Assembly (NCBI RefSeq): GCF_021044425.1
Contig: NZ_JAJNEC010000007.1
Location: 62,001-126,000 of the forward strand
Direction: 5' to 3'
Source of the DNA: Niabella pedocola
GTDB taxonomy: Bacteria > Bacteroidota > Bacteroidia > Chitinophagales > Chitinophagaceae
Length of the DNA: 64,000 nt
This document shows positions 9,919-18,540 of the stretch, piece after piece. Within the stretch, counting starts at the first letter, position 1. Each line of letters starts with the position of its first letter. The notes under the pieces are model-generated. The model worked only from the letters and a program-made list of their open reading frames with translations. It made no database searches and was not told the origin of the DNA. Made by a program: the position numbers and the translations under genes.

Positions 9919-11079
9919 CTACACCTCAAAATCCCACCACTTCTTATCGGATTGTGCGGAAGCAACTACATTGTCGATAAACGCCATACCCCGCACACCA
10001 TCATCTACAGAAGGAAAATCAAGGCTTTCTTTGGACGGGGTTTCGTTGTTCATTTTCGCCTGTAATGCCGTGGCAAAGTTCCGGTAGTGATTGGCAAATG
10101 CTTCCAGGTATCCTTCCGGATGACCTCCCGGAGTGCGGCAGTTATGCTTTGCATAGTCGCCCAGGTACCCGTTACCCGCGCGATATACCTGCGTGGGAGC
10201 ATCCAACCATTTTACCAGTAAGGTATTGGGTTCCTGCTGATGCCATTCCAGTCCGCCCTTTTCACCATAGATCTTAATTTTTAACGCGTTTTCTTCGCCG
10301 GCAGCCACCTGGCTGGCGATCAGTACACCGGATGCGCCCTGGTCGAACTTCAATAATACCGCACCGTCATCATCCAGGTTACGGCCTTCCACGATCGTGT
10401 TCAGATCCGCACAAAGTTTGGAGATTTTTTGACCGGTAATGTATTCTGCCAGGTTGGCCGCATGGGTACCGATATCTCCCATACATCCACTTTTTCCACT
10501 CTTCTTCGGATCTGTGCGCCAGGCTGCCTGGGCATTGCCTTCACGTTCAGACAAACGGCTCAACCAGCCTTGCGGGTATTCCACATATACTTTTCTTATT
10601 TTCCCAAAGGCACCTTCTGCCACCATCTGACGGGCCTGCTTTACCATCGGATAACCGGTATAGGTGTGTGTAAGACAAAGCATCAGCCCTGTTTCCTTTA
10701 CCTTCTGCTGCAATTGTTTGGCCTCATCCAGGCTAAATACCATCGGCTTTTCAATCACTACATTAAACCCATGTTCCAGCGCCATCATGGCGGGAGCAAA
10801 GTGCACAAAATTGGGCGTTACGATCGATACAAAATGAATACGTTTATCCGCCGGGAGTTCGCTTTCCTTGCGGATCATTTCCTCGTAACTCAGATACGTA
10901 CGGTCCTCAGGTAAAAAAAGCAGCTCTCCAGACTCCCTTGCTACATCCGGATGCACGCTAAGCGCTCCACAGCTCAGCTCAATCAATCCGTCCATATTTA
11001 ACGCCAGGCGGTGCACAGCTCCGATAAAAGCATCCTTTCCCCCACCGATCATACCAACGCGCAATTTTTCTCTTTTCAT
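9919..11079 (-). CDS. Gfo/Idh/MocA family NAD(P)-dependent oxidoreductase
   Basis: A 386-residue dehydrogenase acting on sugars, inositols or related polyols. The N-terminal Rossmann fold begins RVGMIGGGKDAFIGAVHRLA, and the hallmark EKP motif is present (VVIEKPMVFSLDEAKQL). The C-terminal alpha/beta domain carries SGCMGDIGTHAANLAEYITG, where the GDIGTH aspartate and histidine correspond to the usual catalytic/substrate residues. It is monocistronic, with convergent and divergent neighbours that give no pathway clue. The substrate cannot be read from sequence. Confidence 0.92.
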   Translation of the reverse strand: MKREKLRVGMIGGGKDAFIGAVHRLALNMDGLIELSCGALSVHPDVARESGELLFLPEDRTYLSYEEMIRKESELPADKRIHFVSIVTPNFVHFAPAMMALEHGFNVVIEKPMVFSLDEAKQLQQKVKETGLMLCLTHTYTGYPMVKQARQMVAEGAFGKIRKVYVEYPQGWLSRLSEREGNAQAAWRTDPKKSGKSGCMGDIGTHAANLAEYITGQKISKLCADLNTIVEGRNLDDDGAVLLKFDQGASGVLIASQVAAGEENALKIKIYGEKGGLEWHQQEPNTLLVKWLDAPTQVYRAGNGYLGDYAKHNCRTPGGHPEGYLEAFANHYRNFATALQAKMNNETPSKESLDFPSVDDGVRGMAFIDNVVASAQSDKKWWDFEV

Positions 11080-11288
11080 ATAGTAATTTTTATTTAAAGT
11101 GAATGGTTACGAATATACATATTTCTGTTTGAAAAAGGGTTTGGATATAGAGCCGTAACAGCCCTCCTGGCCACCATTCCGGCAGCCAAATCCGGCGATC
11201 TCCTCACCGGAATTGGGGAGGAAGATTTAAACAACGCTTTATACATCTGTAATTTTTTTTACCGATATTGCGGAGCAATTACTAAAAA

Positions 11289-12185
11289 ATGAACGCCAAC
11301 TTCTTAACTGTAACAGCTATCTGTATCCTGCTTACCGCCTGCAGACAGGCCGAAAAACAAACCGCCATCATCCCGCAGCAGCCAACGGCAAAAGATTCCG
11401 TTGTAAAAGCGGCACCGGAACTACCCGGGATCACGTACCGTTTTGTAAAAAAGAAGGAATGGCAGGCTTTAAAAGACAGTTTTGAGGGTGCGCGGCATCT
11501 CGACCTTTTAACGGCGATTAACCGGACCGACTCCAGCCATATCCGCCGGCTCGACAGCATCCTGGTGCCCAGCGATTTTTCACGGCCGCTTGCCGCATAT
11601 ATGCCTTTTCCCGAGGAGGTGCCGTTTTTAAAAGACATTCCCAAGATCCTCGTTTTTTCGCTCAATGCCCAGGCCTTTGGGGCGTATGAAAACGGCAAAC
11701 TGGTGCTTACCGGGCAAACCAACACCGGCCGCAAAAGCAAGCCCACACCGGCTCACCTGTACTTTGCAAACTGGAAGGCCCGCAAAACCAACAGCACTGT
11801 TAATGATGAATGGGTATTAAAATGGAACTTTAATGTGCACAATACCTGGGGCATCGGGTTTCATGAATATGCACTCCCCGGTTATCCGGCATCCCATAGC
11901 TGCATGCGTCTCCAGGAACGGGATGCACAGTTTCTTTACAGCTGGGCGGATCAATGGATTTTAAAGAACAACCAGCAGGTTGCAACGGGTACACCGGTTG
12001 TTGTGTTTGGACAATATCCTTTTGGACAGCCACGCCCCTGGTTTAAACTGACAGAAGATCCGGCGGCACTTACCATTGCTCCAGACAGCTTAAAGAGCCA
12101 TTTATCGGCCTGGCTTCCCGAGATCCTTAAAAAACAACAACAACGGGATTCTGTGCTGCAGACCGCATCGGTAACCATGCGTTAA
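11289..12185 (+). CDS. L,D-transpeptidase (YkuD) lipoprotein
   Basis: Peptidoglycan-modifying enzyme, periplasmic and probably lipid-anchored: signal sequence MNANFLTVTAICILLTAC with lipobox LTAC. The YkuD domain covers roughly residues 115-230, with KILVFSLNAQAFGAYENGKLVLTGQTNTG at its start and HEYALPGYPASHSCMRL at the active site, where the Cys of SHSCMRL is the nucleophile and the preceding His its partner. The canonical SHGC reads SHSC here, a known kind of variation. It could form 3-3 cross-links or attach proteins. It is transcribed alone, divergently from the oxidoreductase. Confidence 0.9.
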   Translation: MNANFLTVTAICILLTACRQAEKQTAIIPQQPTAKDSVVKAAPELPGITYRFVKKKEWQALKDSFEGARHLDLLTAINRTDSSHIRRLDSILVPSDFSRPLAAYMPFPEEVPFLKDIPKILVFSLNAQAFGAYENGKLVLTGQTNTGRKSKPTPAHLYFANWKARKTNSTVNDEWVLKWNFNVHNTWGIGFHEYALPGYPASHSCMRLQERDAQFLYSWADQWILKNNQQVATGTPVVVFGQYPFGQPRPWFKLTEDPAALTIAPDSLKSHLSAWLPEILKKQQQRDSVLQTASVTMR

Positions 12186-12344
12186 ACCCCTGTTCAGATA
12201 AGTTGTTACGCCCGTAAAAAATGTGAAATTGGTTTTTCAGAATCAAAAGCAGTTAGCTGTGGTTGCATATAATTTTTTCAGAAATAGTCAATGTTTCTCT
12301 TTAGCAGCCATAAAATTATTCGCTAAAAAAATGTTAATTGAAAA

Positions 12345-12357
12345 AATTCGACGAATT
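12345..12357. repeat. Short perfect palindrome in AT-rich gap
   Basis: AATTCG-A-CGAATT in an AT-rich 227-base gap between convergent genes (12,186-12,412). No reading frame or T-run terminator is evident around it. It could be a protein-binding site, or chance. Confidence 0.25.
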
Positions 12358-12412
12358 CCTCGTTTTTTACGATGAATGCCTTATTTTTTTCGCCGAACAC
12401 AACTAGCCGCTG

Positions 12413-13456
12413 CTATTCAAACACAATTATGGCATCTCCGCCGATGGGATAGCCCTGGCATGTAAGCACCCTTCCTTTTGCAACTTCCTCATCCGTGAGT
12501 ACCTCATTATAGGCCATCCAGATCTTCCCGGAAGTACAGGTAGCCACGCAACTGCCGCATTGACCAGATTCGCAGCTATAAGGCAACGTAAGTCCTGCCC
12601 GCTTGCCGGTTGCCGTTATCGTATTGGGATATTGTACTTCCAGCTCACGCACCAGGGATCCGATATGTATGGTTACCTTATGGGCATCCAGGTCTGGCGG
12701 TTTGGGTTTCACCAGCCGCGGCAACGGATAAAAATCTTCCTTGATGATCTGCGTTCCCTTCACCCCGTTGCTTTTTAACGAGATATCAGCCATCAGCATA
12801 TAATCATACGGACCGCATATATAAAAAAGCGTGTCCTTCCGGATCTGTACCGGAAGGTGTTGGGCTACGAGGTGCGTCAGCACCCAATGACTGAGCCGCT
12901 TTTGCAGTACCTGCGGATGATTGCTGAACATGAAATGGATCAGCAGCCGGCCGGCATAGGCATCCCGCAACAACTTGAGCTCTTCGTAAAAAATGGTATC
13001 GGCTTCTGAACGGTTGCTGTACAACAGGATCATTTGCACACCAGTGGTTTTTAAAAGCGTTTTGATCAGCGAAAAGCAAGGCGTAATGCCACTTCCTGCT
13101 GCAAGAAAACAGAATTGCTTTCCACGGGTATCCTCCGGTAATACAAAAAAACCACTGATACCGGAAGTCTTCAGCACATCCCCGGTTTTTGCCTTATAGA
13201 TCAGGTACCGGCTGAATTCGCCATTGTCCAGCTTTTTTACCGTAAAAGATAGCTGGGGATCGGTATCAGGACTGGAAGAAATAGAAAACGAGCGACGCTG
13301 CTCACCCAGGTGATTTTGGAAAATGAGCGTCAGGAACTGACCCGGCCGGTACACCGGTATCCATCCATCCAGCGGCTCTACAATAAAGGTTTTTGCATCC
13401 GCCGTTTCCTGTATAATTGCCGCGATCCGGAGGCGCTTTGTAATCGGGTCGTTCAT
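12413..13456 (-). CDS. Flavin reductase with C-terminal 2Fe-2S ferredoxin domain (PaaE/Hmp-reductase type)
   Basis: Electron-transfer protein passing electrons from NAD(P)H via FAD to a [2Fe-2S] cluster. Start placed at the internal ATG at 13,456 (MNDPITKRLRIAAII); the longer frame adds an unconserved basic tail. Domains in order: FAD-binding barrel (RPGQFLTLIF, RRSFSISSSP), NAD-binding domain (FLAAGSGITPCFSLIKTLL, LLYSNRSEADTIFYEEL), and a plant-type ferredoxin domain with CESGQCGSC and VLTCQG supplying the four cluster cysteines. No oxygenase partner lies next to it, so the acceptor is unknown. Confidence 0.9.
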   Translation of the reverse strand: MNDPITKRLRIAAIIQETADAKTFIVEPLDGWIPVYRPGQFLTLIFQNHLGEQRRSFSISSSPDTDPQLSFTVKKLDNGEFSRYLIYKAKTGDVLKTSGISGFFVLPEDTRGKQFCFLAAGSGITPCFSLIKTLLKTTGVQMILLYSNRSEADTIFYEELKLLRDAYAGRLLIHFMFSNHPQVLQKRLSHWVLTHLVAQHLPVQIRKDTLFYICGPYDYMLMADISLKSNGVKGTQIIKEDFYPLPRLVKPKPPDLDAHKVTIHIGSLVRELEVQYPNTITATGKRAGLTLPYSCESGQCGSCVATCTSGKIWMAYNEVLTDEEVAKGRVLTCQGYPIGGDAIIVFE

Positions 13457-13950
13457 CCGGATAAATGTACTAAATCCAATTGAAAAGCGTAATCTTTTAG
13501 AAAAAAGGAGCCGCCACACCGAACCAGTTGAAACCGCAACCGGATACAGGAACACCCGCTGCGGCTACCTCAGCGGCTTCCGCAGGAACAGATACGATTA
13601 AAAACAAAAGCGCCCCGGTAAAAACCAGAACGCCTGTCTTTGCCTCTAAGTTGTTTGCCTATTGTTTTACATACGCATTATATCTGTTTTTGTGAATGCA
13701 GCAAACCGCCCGTTTTTCCCGTTGTTCAGCCGTTGCATCCATCAGAAAGCGCGTAACTGAAGTTTCATTTTCACAGGAACCAAATATCAGCGGTTGCCGA
13801 TAACCCTATGAAGGTAATTGCCCTCCGAGCCGTTCGTTTCAATAATGGCTCAAAAGGCAATAACTGTCGGCAAACAAGCATTTACCCCGGTTCATTTAGC
13901 GCCTTTCATTATATTTATCCTGTAATTGTTCATTCAATCCTCACAGACAT
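13457..13950. other. 494-base gap without a convincing gene
   Basis: Divergent promoter space between the reductase and the serine hydrolase. It contains a two-part inverted repeat at about 13,818-13,862 (ATTGCC..GAGCC / GGCTC..GGCAAT). It also has a plus-strand open stretch of Pro/Ala/Thr-rich sense (13,501-13,695) with no start codon after an in-frame TAG. TATATTTA at 13,910-13,917 differs from the Bacteroidota -7 consensus TAnnTTTG at one position and is correctly placed for the next gene. Confidence 0.4.
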
Positions 13951-15489
13951 ATGAAAAAAATAGGACTTGCTGCTTTTTTGGCCGGCTGTACCGGCTTCCT
14001 GTCTGCACAAACACCTTCCTTTATCAGCGACAGCCTGGACCGTTATATTCAGCGGGGTATGCAGCAATGGCAGATCCCCGGGCTGGCCATCGCCATTGTA
14101 AAAGATGGGCAGGTGATCCTGCAAAAAGGATACGGCGTTCGGGAGATGAACAAACCCGGCAACGTGGATGAAAATACCCTGTTTATGATTGCATCCAACT
14201 CCAAGCTATTCACCGGAACGGCCATTGCAAAGCTGGATCATGAAAAAAAACTTTCACTCAACGATAAGGTAACGCGGTATCTTCCCTGGTTCCGGATGTG
14301 GGACAGTACCACCACTCAGCTGATCACGCTCCGGGATGTGCTCTGCCACCGCCTGGGAACCCGTACTTTCCAGGGCGATTTTACCTTCTGGGATTCGAAT
14401 CTTCCCCAGGACTCCATCCTTTGGAAGCTGCGCTACCTCAAGCCATCGGGGCTGTTCCGGCAGGATTATGGTTACTGTAATGCAGGTTTTTTAACCGCCG
14501 GACGGATCCTGCAACAGGTAACCGGGCAAACCTGGGAGCAGTATGTTCAGCAACAGATCCTGGCGCCATTGGGTATGCATCAAACATATATGAATACTGC
14601 GGGTATGGCGCAACGGGCTAATGCCGCGGCACCACATACCAATATGTTCGGTGCGCTTACGGTATTGCCCTATGACCAGATCGATAACCTGGGACCGGCC
14701 GCCAGCATGGTCAGCAATGTAAAAGATCTCACACGCTGGCTACGGTTGCAGCTGGACAGTGGCCGCTTTGAAGGCAACCGGATCCTGCCCTGGGAAGTGC
14801 TGCAAAAAACACGGGATGCGAATATTACGGTAAACAACCGTAAAAACAATAACTATCCCATTCATTTTGTAACTTATGGCCTGGGCGTTTATGCGGCGGA
14901 CTACAATGGCCGGCAGGTATACTGGCATACCGGCGGTGCTTTTGGTTTTGTAACCAATCTGTGTTTTGTTCCGGAAGAAAAACTGGGCATCGTGATCCTA
15001 ACCAATAACGACAATCAACATTTTTTTGAAGCCCTACGTTACCAGCTGCTGGACGCCTACCTGGGTGTACCGTATAAAGACCGCAGCCGGTTCCTGCAGG
15101 GTATTGCAACAAAAAACAACCGGCAGATGGAAGCCGATCTGAAAAATATGCAGGCAAGGGTGAACGCCCAAAACCATACGCCCGTACCGCTGGATGCCTA
15201 TACCGGTGCTTATTACAATACGGTTTACGGAAAGATCCAGGTTTCGAAAGCGGGCAATAACCAGCTCCGCTGTTCCTTTCAGCATCACCCGGATCTTTCC
15301 GCAACACTGGAATATATGGATGACAATACCTTCCGGCTCACCTACTCCAATATCGGCTTTGGTGTTTTTCCCGCCATTTTTACCCTTAAAAACGGCAAGG
15401 CGGAAACGGTACAGATCAAGGCCACAGACTTTATTGAATATGATGCCTACCTGTTTGCAAAAGACCCGCAGGGCCTGATGATAAAATGA
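13951..15489 (+). CDS. Serine hydrolase, class C beta-lactamase-like, with C-terminal DUF3471-type domain
   Basis: Exported penicillin-recognising hydrolase of 512 residues (signal peptide MKKIGLAAFLAGCTGFLSAQ). The catalytic SxxK is in ASNSKLFTGTAI, the second motif in YGYCNAGFLTAGRIL (Y-x-N), and the third in YWHTGGAFGFVTN (HTGG). A C-terminal beta domain of about 100 residues (LDAYTGAYYNTVYGKIQV) follows, as in many esterase or D-aminopeptidase members of the family. True beta-lactamase activity cannot be assumed: most long Bacteroidota members act on peptides or esters. It stands alone. Confidence 0.88.
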   Translation: MKKIGLAAFLAGCTGFLSAQTPSFISDSLDRYIQRGMQQWQIPGLAIAIVKDGQVILQKGYGVREMNKPGNVDENTLFMIASNSKLFTGTAIAKLDHEKKLSLNDKVTRYLPWFRMWDSTTTQLITLRDVLCHRLGTRTFQGDFTFWDSNLPQDSILWKLRYLKPSGLFRQDYGYCNAGFLTAGRILQQVTGQTWEQYVQQQILAPLGMHQTYMNTAGMAQRANAAAPHTNMFGALTVLPYDQIDNLGPAASMVSNVKDLTRWLRLQLDSGRFEGNRILPWEVLQKTRDANITVNNRKNNNYPIHFVTYGLGVYAADYNGRQVYWHTGGAFGFVTNLCFVPEEKLGIVILTNNDNQHFFEALRYQLLDAYLGVPYKDRSRFLQGIATKNNRQMEADLKNMQARVNAQNHTPVPLDAYTGAYYNTVYGKIQVSKAGNNQLRCSFQHHPDLSATLEYMDDNTFRLTYSNIGFGVFPAIFTLKNGKAETVQIKATDFIEYDAYLFAKDPQGLMIK

Positions 15490-15584
15490 TCCGGGCTGCT
15501 ATTCTCATCATTTATTTTTGAAGCGGAGCAGGAACCGCCCGCTATAACCTGGCGTTGAGCATTAAAACAACAGCGATAAAAGAA

Positions 15585-15956
15585 ATGGATTTTAAAGCAG
15601 TGATGAAAGAACAAACCGATGCGGAACTGATGCGCATCCTGTCGGTACGGGAAGACCTTTTTCTGCCCGAAGCGCTGCAGGCGGCTAAAGCCGAATTCGA
15701 TAACCGTAACCTTTCCCAAAACACAAATATCATATCAAAAGAAGCCGATGAGGCAGTTCAGGCCCGTGCCGCTGCTCCCCTGGATAGGTACCTAAAATTC
15801 CTGGCCTTCCTTTTCCCAGGTATTATACAGCTCGTTTTTATGGGTGTTTTTGAAGCTGACGGCTATCATCGAAAAGCAGCGGAGCTCAGTAAATGGACAG
15901 TTTTCGGGACAGGATTTTACCTCCTGTCTGCATTTCTTGCAATCATAATCTGGTAA
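15585..15956 (+). CDS. Small membrane protein, unknown function
   Basis: About 123 residues from ATG 15,585 (MDFKAVMKEQTDAELMRILSVRED); a TTG 30 bases upstream is possible. The N-terminal half is soluble, helical and charged (DAELMRILSVREDLFLPEALQAAKAEFDNR), like the 'd-level' helices that precede membrane segments in several Bacteroidota proteins. Two hydrophobic segments follow (FLAFLFPGIIQLVFMGVF and FGTGFYLLSAFLAIIIW). It has no recognised family and no clear operon partner. Confidence 0.65.
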   Translation: MDFKAVMKEQTDAELMRILSVREDLFLPEALQAAKAEFDNRNLSQNTNIISKEADEAVQARAAAPLDRYLKFLAFLFPGIIQLVFMGVFEADGYHRKAAELSKWTVFGTGFYLLSAFLAIIIW

Positions 15957-16018
15957 TTCCCTTCAAATCGTTTTGGGCCGAACCGGCCAGCCTCCGGGCA
16001 CCTGTTCTCCAACTATGA

Positions 16019-16066
16019 TTTGCCGCTCTTTTCAAAATTATGACTATATTTGCATAACCAGTTATG
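16019..16066 (+). promoter_or_regulatory. Promoter with overlapping inverted-repeat operator for the MarR-GNAT gene
   Basis: TTTG at 16,019-16,022 and a perfect Bacteroidota -7 element TATATTTG at 16,045-16,052, 22 bases apart. Directly downstream lies CATAAC-CA-GTTATG (16,053-16,066), a perfect 6+6 inverted repeat over the expected transcription start and 9 bases before the ATG. This geometry suggests autorepression by the MarR-like product. Confidence 0.62.
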
Positions 16067-16075
16067 TAATTAAGT

Positions 16076-17032
16076 ATGGAAAAAATATTTTATACCCGTA
16101 CCGGCAAAATGGCCCTTGGGAGCCGGCTCCGGATGCTGTCTAGCCTGTTTACGGAAGAAGCCGAGAAGATCTATGAGCAAAACCGGATTCCCGTAAGGGC
16201 CAAGTGGTTCCCCGTTTTTTATATGCTTTCGCAGAACGAAGAAAAAACGATCACTGAAATTGCACAGGAAATCGGGCACTCGCAGCCGTCCGTTAGCCGC
16301 ATCATCCGGGAGATGACCGCTAAGGGGCTGATCACCGAAAATAAAAAATCGGGCGATAAGCGCCAGAACCGCGTGGCGCTGTCTGCCAAAGGAAAAACAC
16401 TGGTGCCCCGGGTACTTGAACAGTGCGCAGACGTGCACAATGCGGTAGAAGAACTGATCCGTGAAGCCACCCATGATCTTTGGGAAGCCATTGAAGAATG
16501 GGAATTCCTGCTGGAACAGCAGCCCCTCTCCCGCCGCGTACTGCAGCAGAAAAAGATCCGCGAAAGCAGCCAGGTACGTATTGTTAATTATGAACCGAAA
16601 TACAAAACGGTATTCCGCACACTGAACGAAGCCTGGATCTCGCAATACTTTGAAATGGAAGCAGCAGATATCCGCGCATTAAATCATCCCGATAAGTATA
16701 TTCTCAACAAAGGAGGCCATATCCTGGTAGCCTTATACGAAGAACAACCGGTAGGTGTATGCGCGCTCATTAAAATGGATGACCCCGATTATGATTATGA
16801 AATGGCCAAAATGGCCGTTGCACCTGAAGCGCAGGGAAAAAATATCGGGAAACTGCTGGCAGATGCCATCATACATAAAGCAAAAGTATTGGGGGCCTCC
16901 AGACTGTACCTGGAAAGCAATACCCGTTTAAAGGCCGCCATCAATCTCTACTACAAACTCGGGTTCAAAAAGCTCAACAACCGTCCAAGTCCCTATAAGC
17001 GGGCCAATATACAGATGGCACTTGATCTTTAA
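16076..17032 (+). CDS. MarR-type regulator fused to GNAT acetyltransferase
   Basis: A 318-residue two-domain protein. Residues 1-150 form a winged helix of the MarR family (KTITEIAQEIGHSQPSVSRIIREMTAKGLI as recognition helix-turn-helix, then the wing KKSGDKRQNRVALSAKG). Residues 165-318 form a GNAT N-acetyltransferase, with acetyl-CoA loop MAVAPEAQGKNIGKLLADAII and the C-terminal ARLYLESNTRLKAAINLYYKLGF-like strand-helix. MarR-GNAT fusions are known in bacteria, and some respond to the small molecule they acetylate. The upstream inverted repeat points to autoregulation. Substrate unknown. Confidence 0.9.
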   Translation: MEKIFYTRTGKMALGSRLRMLSSLFTEEAEKIYEQNRIPVRAKWFPVFYMLSQNEEKTITEIAQEIGHSQPSVSRIIREMTAKGLITENKKSGDKRQNRVALSAKGKTLVPRVLEQCADVHNAVEELIREATHDLWEAIEEWEFLLEQQPLSRRVLQQKKIRESSQVRIVNYEPKYKTVFRTLNEAWISQYFEMEAADIRALNHPDKYILNKGGHILVALYEEQPVGVCALIKMDDPDYDYEMAKMAVAPEAQGKNIGKLLADAIIHKAKVLGASRLYLESNTRLKAAINLYYKLGFKKLNNRPSPYKRANIQMALDL

Positions 17033-17114
17033 GCCCGATGGATTGGGCAACTGTTCCGGTAATTGGGTTATCAAAAACCACAGATCACCGTATATTTATC
17101 TTTCAATCACGAAT

Positions 17115-17603
17115 ATGAAATGGATGCTCCTGCTCCTGCTTTGTGTTGTTGCTTCGCCGCTTCATGCCCAGCTGGATACGGTTTACAGAAACCGGGTTGA
17201 AGGTGCCATCGCCCGGATTGAAGAACGTCCTGAACTTATCAAACATGTTATAAAACGCAATGGCGTTACTTACCGTTACTGGTTATATAAAAAACGGTTA
17301 TTCAAAATTGAAAAACAATGGTCGGATAAAACATCTGATAACCATATCATCGAAAACGAATATCAATACTACCTTCACCAAGGGCAACTGACCCGGGCTT
17401 ACGAAAGCGAGATCCTGCTGGTAAACGGAAACCGCAACGATGTAAATGTATGGAGTGTTACAGCATACTTTAAGGCAAACCGCATCGTTTACATCCGGTC
17501 TTTAGGGCATGGCAAAACAGAGGACGAAGACTATGATATGGAGAAAGAAATGATCAGCCATTTCCTGGAACTGAAAACCTTCCTGCTAAGGCAGCTAAAA
17601 TAA
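17115..17603 (+). CDS. Small exported protein, unknown function
   Basis: About 162 residues from ATG 17,115 (MKWMLLLLLCVVASPLHAQ, a good signal peptide). The longer frame from 17,022 overlaps the previous gene and lacks a signal, so I reject that start. The mature part is rich in charged and aromatic residues, with no motif I recognise. It follows the MarR-GNAT gene by about 80 bases on the same strand and converges with the sucrase/ferredoxin-like gene. Confidence 0.6.
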   Translation: MKWMLLLLLCVVASPLHAQLDTVYRNRVEGAIARIEERPELIKHVIKRNGVTYRYWLYKKRLFKIEKQWSDKTSDNHIIENEYQYYLHQGQLTRAYESEILLVNGNRNDVNVWSVTAYFKANRIVYIRSLGHGKTEDEDYDMEKEMISHFLELKTFLLRQLK

Positions 17604-17627
17604 ACAAGCGGCCGCACCGGTACCGGC

Positions 17628-18521
17628 TTATGTGGCCACAAAGTGCTCCAGTACATATTTTGTGATGTTTCCCGGCTTCTGTGCTTTACAGGTAAGATAA
17701 TAGGGATACGGCACCACTTCCTTGCGAAGGGATAGCTGGTAATGCCGCCCGGCCACAACAGCCGTAATTTCTATAACGGAACCTGTTTCTTCGTGGTGTT
17801 CAATAGTAAAATCGAAGTTCATGGAAAAATGCTCCAGCCGCTCACGCAGGTAGCATTCGACCGTCTGGTAGAGGAAGGACCGCGTGGAAATGCCCCGGTA
17901 ATTGGGATAATAGATCTGCCCCTGTTCTGTGGCCTCCAGGATCGCGTCTACATCTTCTACCATCACCCTTCCATAATAGATCCCCATCGGCAGGCAAACC
18001 GCATTGGCGGCAAAACGGTCACCGCCTACATGGGTACTTTCAAAAACCGAAACCGCCTTATCATGGTTCTCAATAAATTTAAATACCGGGAATCCGAATT
18101 TTGCGCAGCATTTATCTTTCTTACCGTTGGTGCATACGATATAGAATGGGTCTGTTTCCCAGATCGCATGCGGGTTATCAATATAATACTCCAGCCGGAT
18201 AGCCGCCACATCTGCAGGCGTTGAATGCAGGGTGAGGTACCGGTTACGGATACAATCCACATAGATCAGCCGGCAGGTTTTAAATCCTGTTTTCCGGTTG
18301 CGGATCAGCAGGAGCTTTGCCTTCTTTTGTTTGGCCAGCTCCTGAAGACTAGCAAGAAAAAGCGGATCAAAATGTGCCTGGGTTACTTTTTCAGGAAACG
18401 GATCGCTGTGCTCCAGCAGGATAAACCCGTTATAATTAGCAGCGGACCCATGAATATCCTCTTTAAAATACCGCGATGCCGCGCTGCAAAAAAAAACGTG
18501 CCGGGTGCCTGTATTATTCAA
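17628..18521 (-). CDS. Sucrase/ferredoxin-like protein (thioredoxin-fold, putative 2Fe-2S)
   Basis: A 297-residue member of the Suc_Fer-like family. Its C-terminal half carries the conserved region CTNGKKDKCCAKFG and HVGGDRFAANAVCLP...YGRV, where two cysteine clusters and the HxGGDRFA motif form a thioredoxin-like ferredoxin fold. Start is TTG 18,521, only 19 bases past the stop of the JmjC/cupin gene, so they form an operon. Family members are assumed to be redox proteins, but the name comes from loose similarity, not proven sucrase activity. Here it may supply electrons to, or keep reduced, the iron enzyme encoded upstream. The context with an Asp/Gly peptide is what makes it interesting. 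Confidence 0.82.
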   Translation of the reverse strand: MNNTGTRHVFFCSAASRYFKEDIHGSAANYNGFILLEHSDPFPEKVTQAHFDPLFLASLQELAKQKKAKLLLIRNRKTGFKTCRLIYVDCIRNRYLTLHSTPADVAAIRLEYYIDNPHAIWETDPFYIVCTNGKKDKCCAKFGFPVFKFIENHDKAVSVFESTHVGGDRFAANAVCLPMGIYYGRVMVEDVDAILEATEQGQIYYPNYRGISTRSFLYQTVECYLRERLEHFSMNFDFTIEHHEETGSVIEITAVVAGRHYQLSLRKEVVPYPYYLTCKAQKPGNITKYVLEHFVAT

Positions 18522-18540
18522 TGATAACGTTTAATAATGG

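Noticed and set aside
12413..13555. Longer N-terminus of the flavin/2Fe-2S reductase from 13,555
   Set aside because: The extra 33 residues are unlike the family, and the internal ATG at 13,456 begins the conserved FAD domain at the usual distance.
13501..13695. Open Pro/Ala/Thr-rich plus-strand stretch as a gene or gene fragment
   Set aside because: It follows an in-frame TAG with no start codon and has no recognisable family. It may be chance in GC-rich DNA or a relic.
17022..17114. Upstream start for the exported protein at 17,115
   Set aside because: It would overlap the MarR-GNAT gene and bury the signal peptide 31 residues inside the protein.
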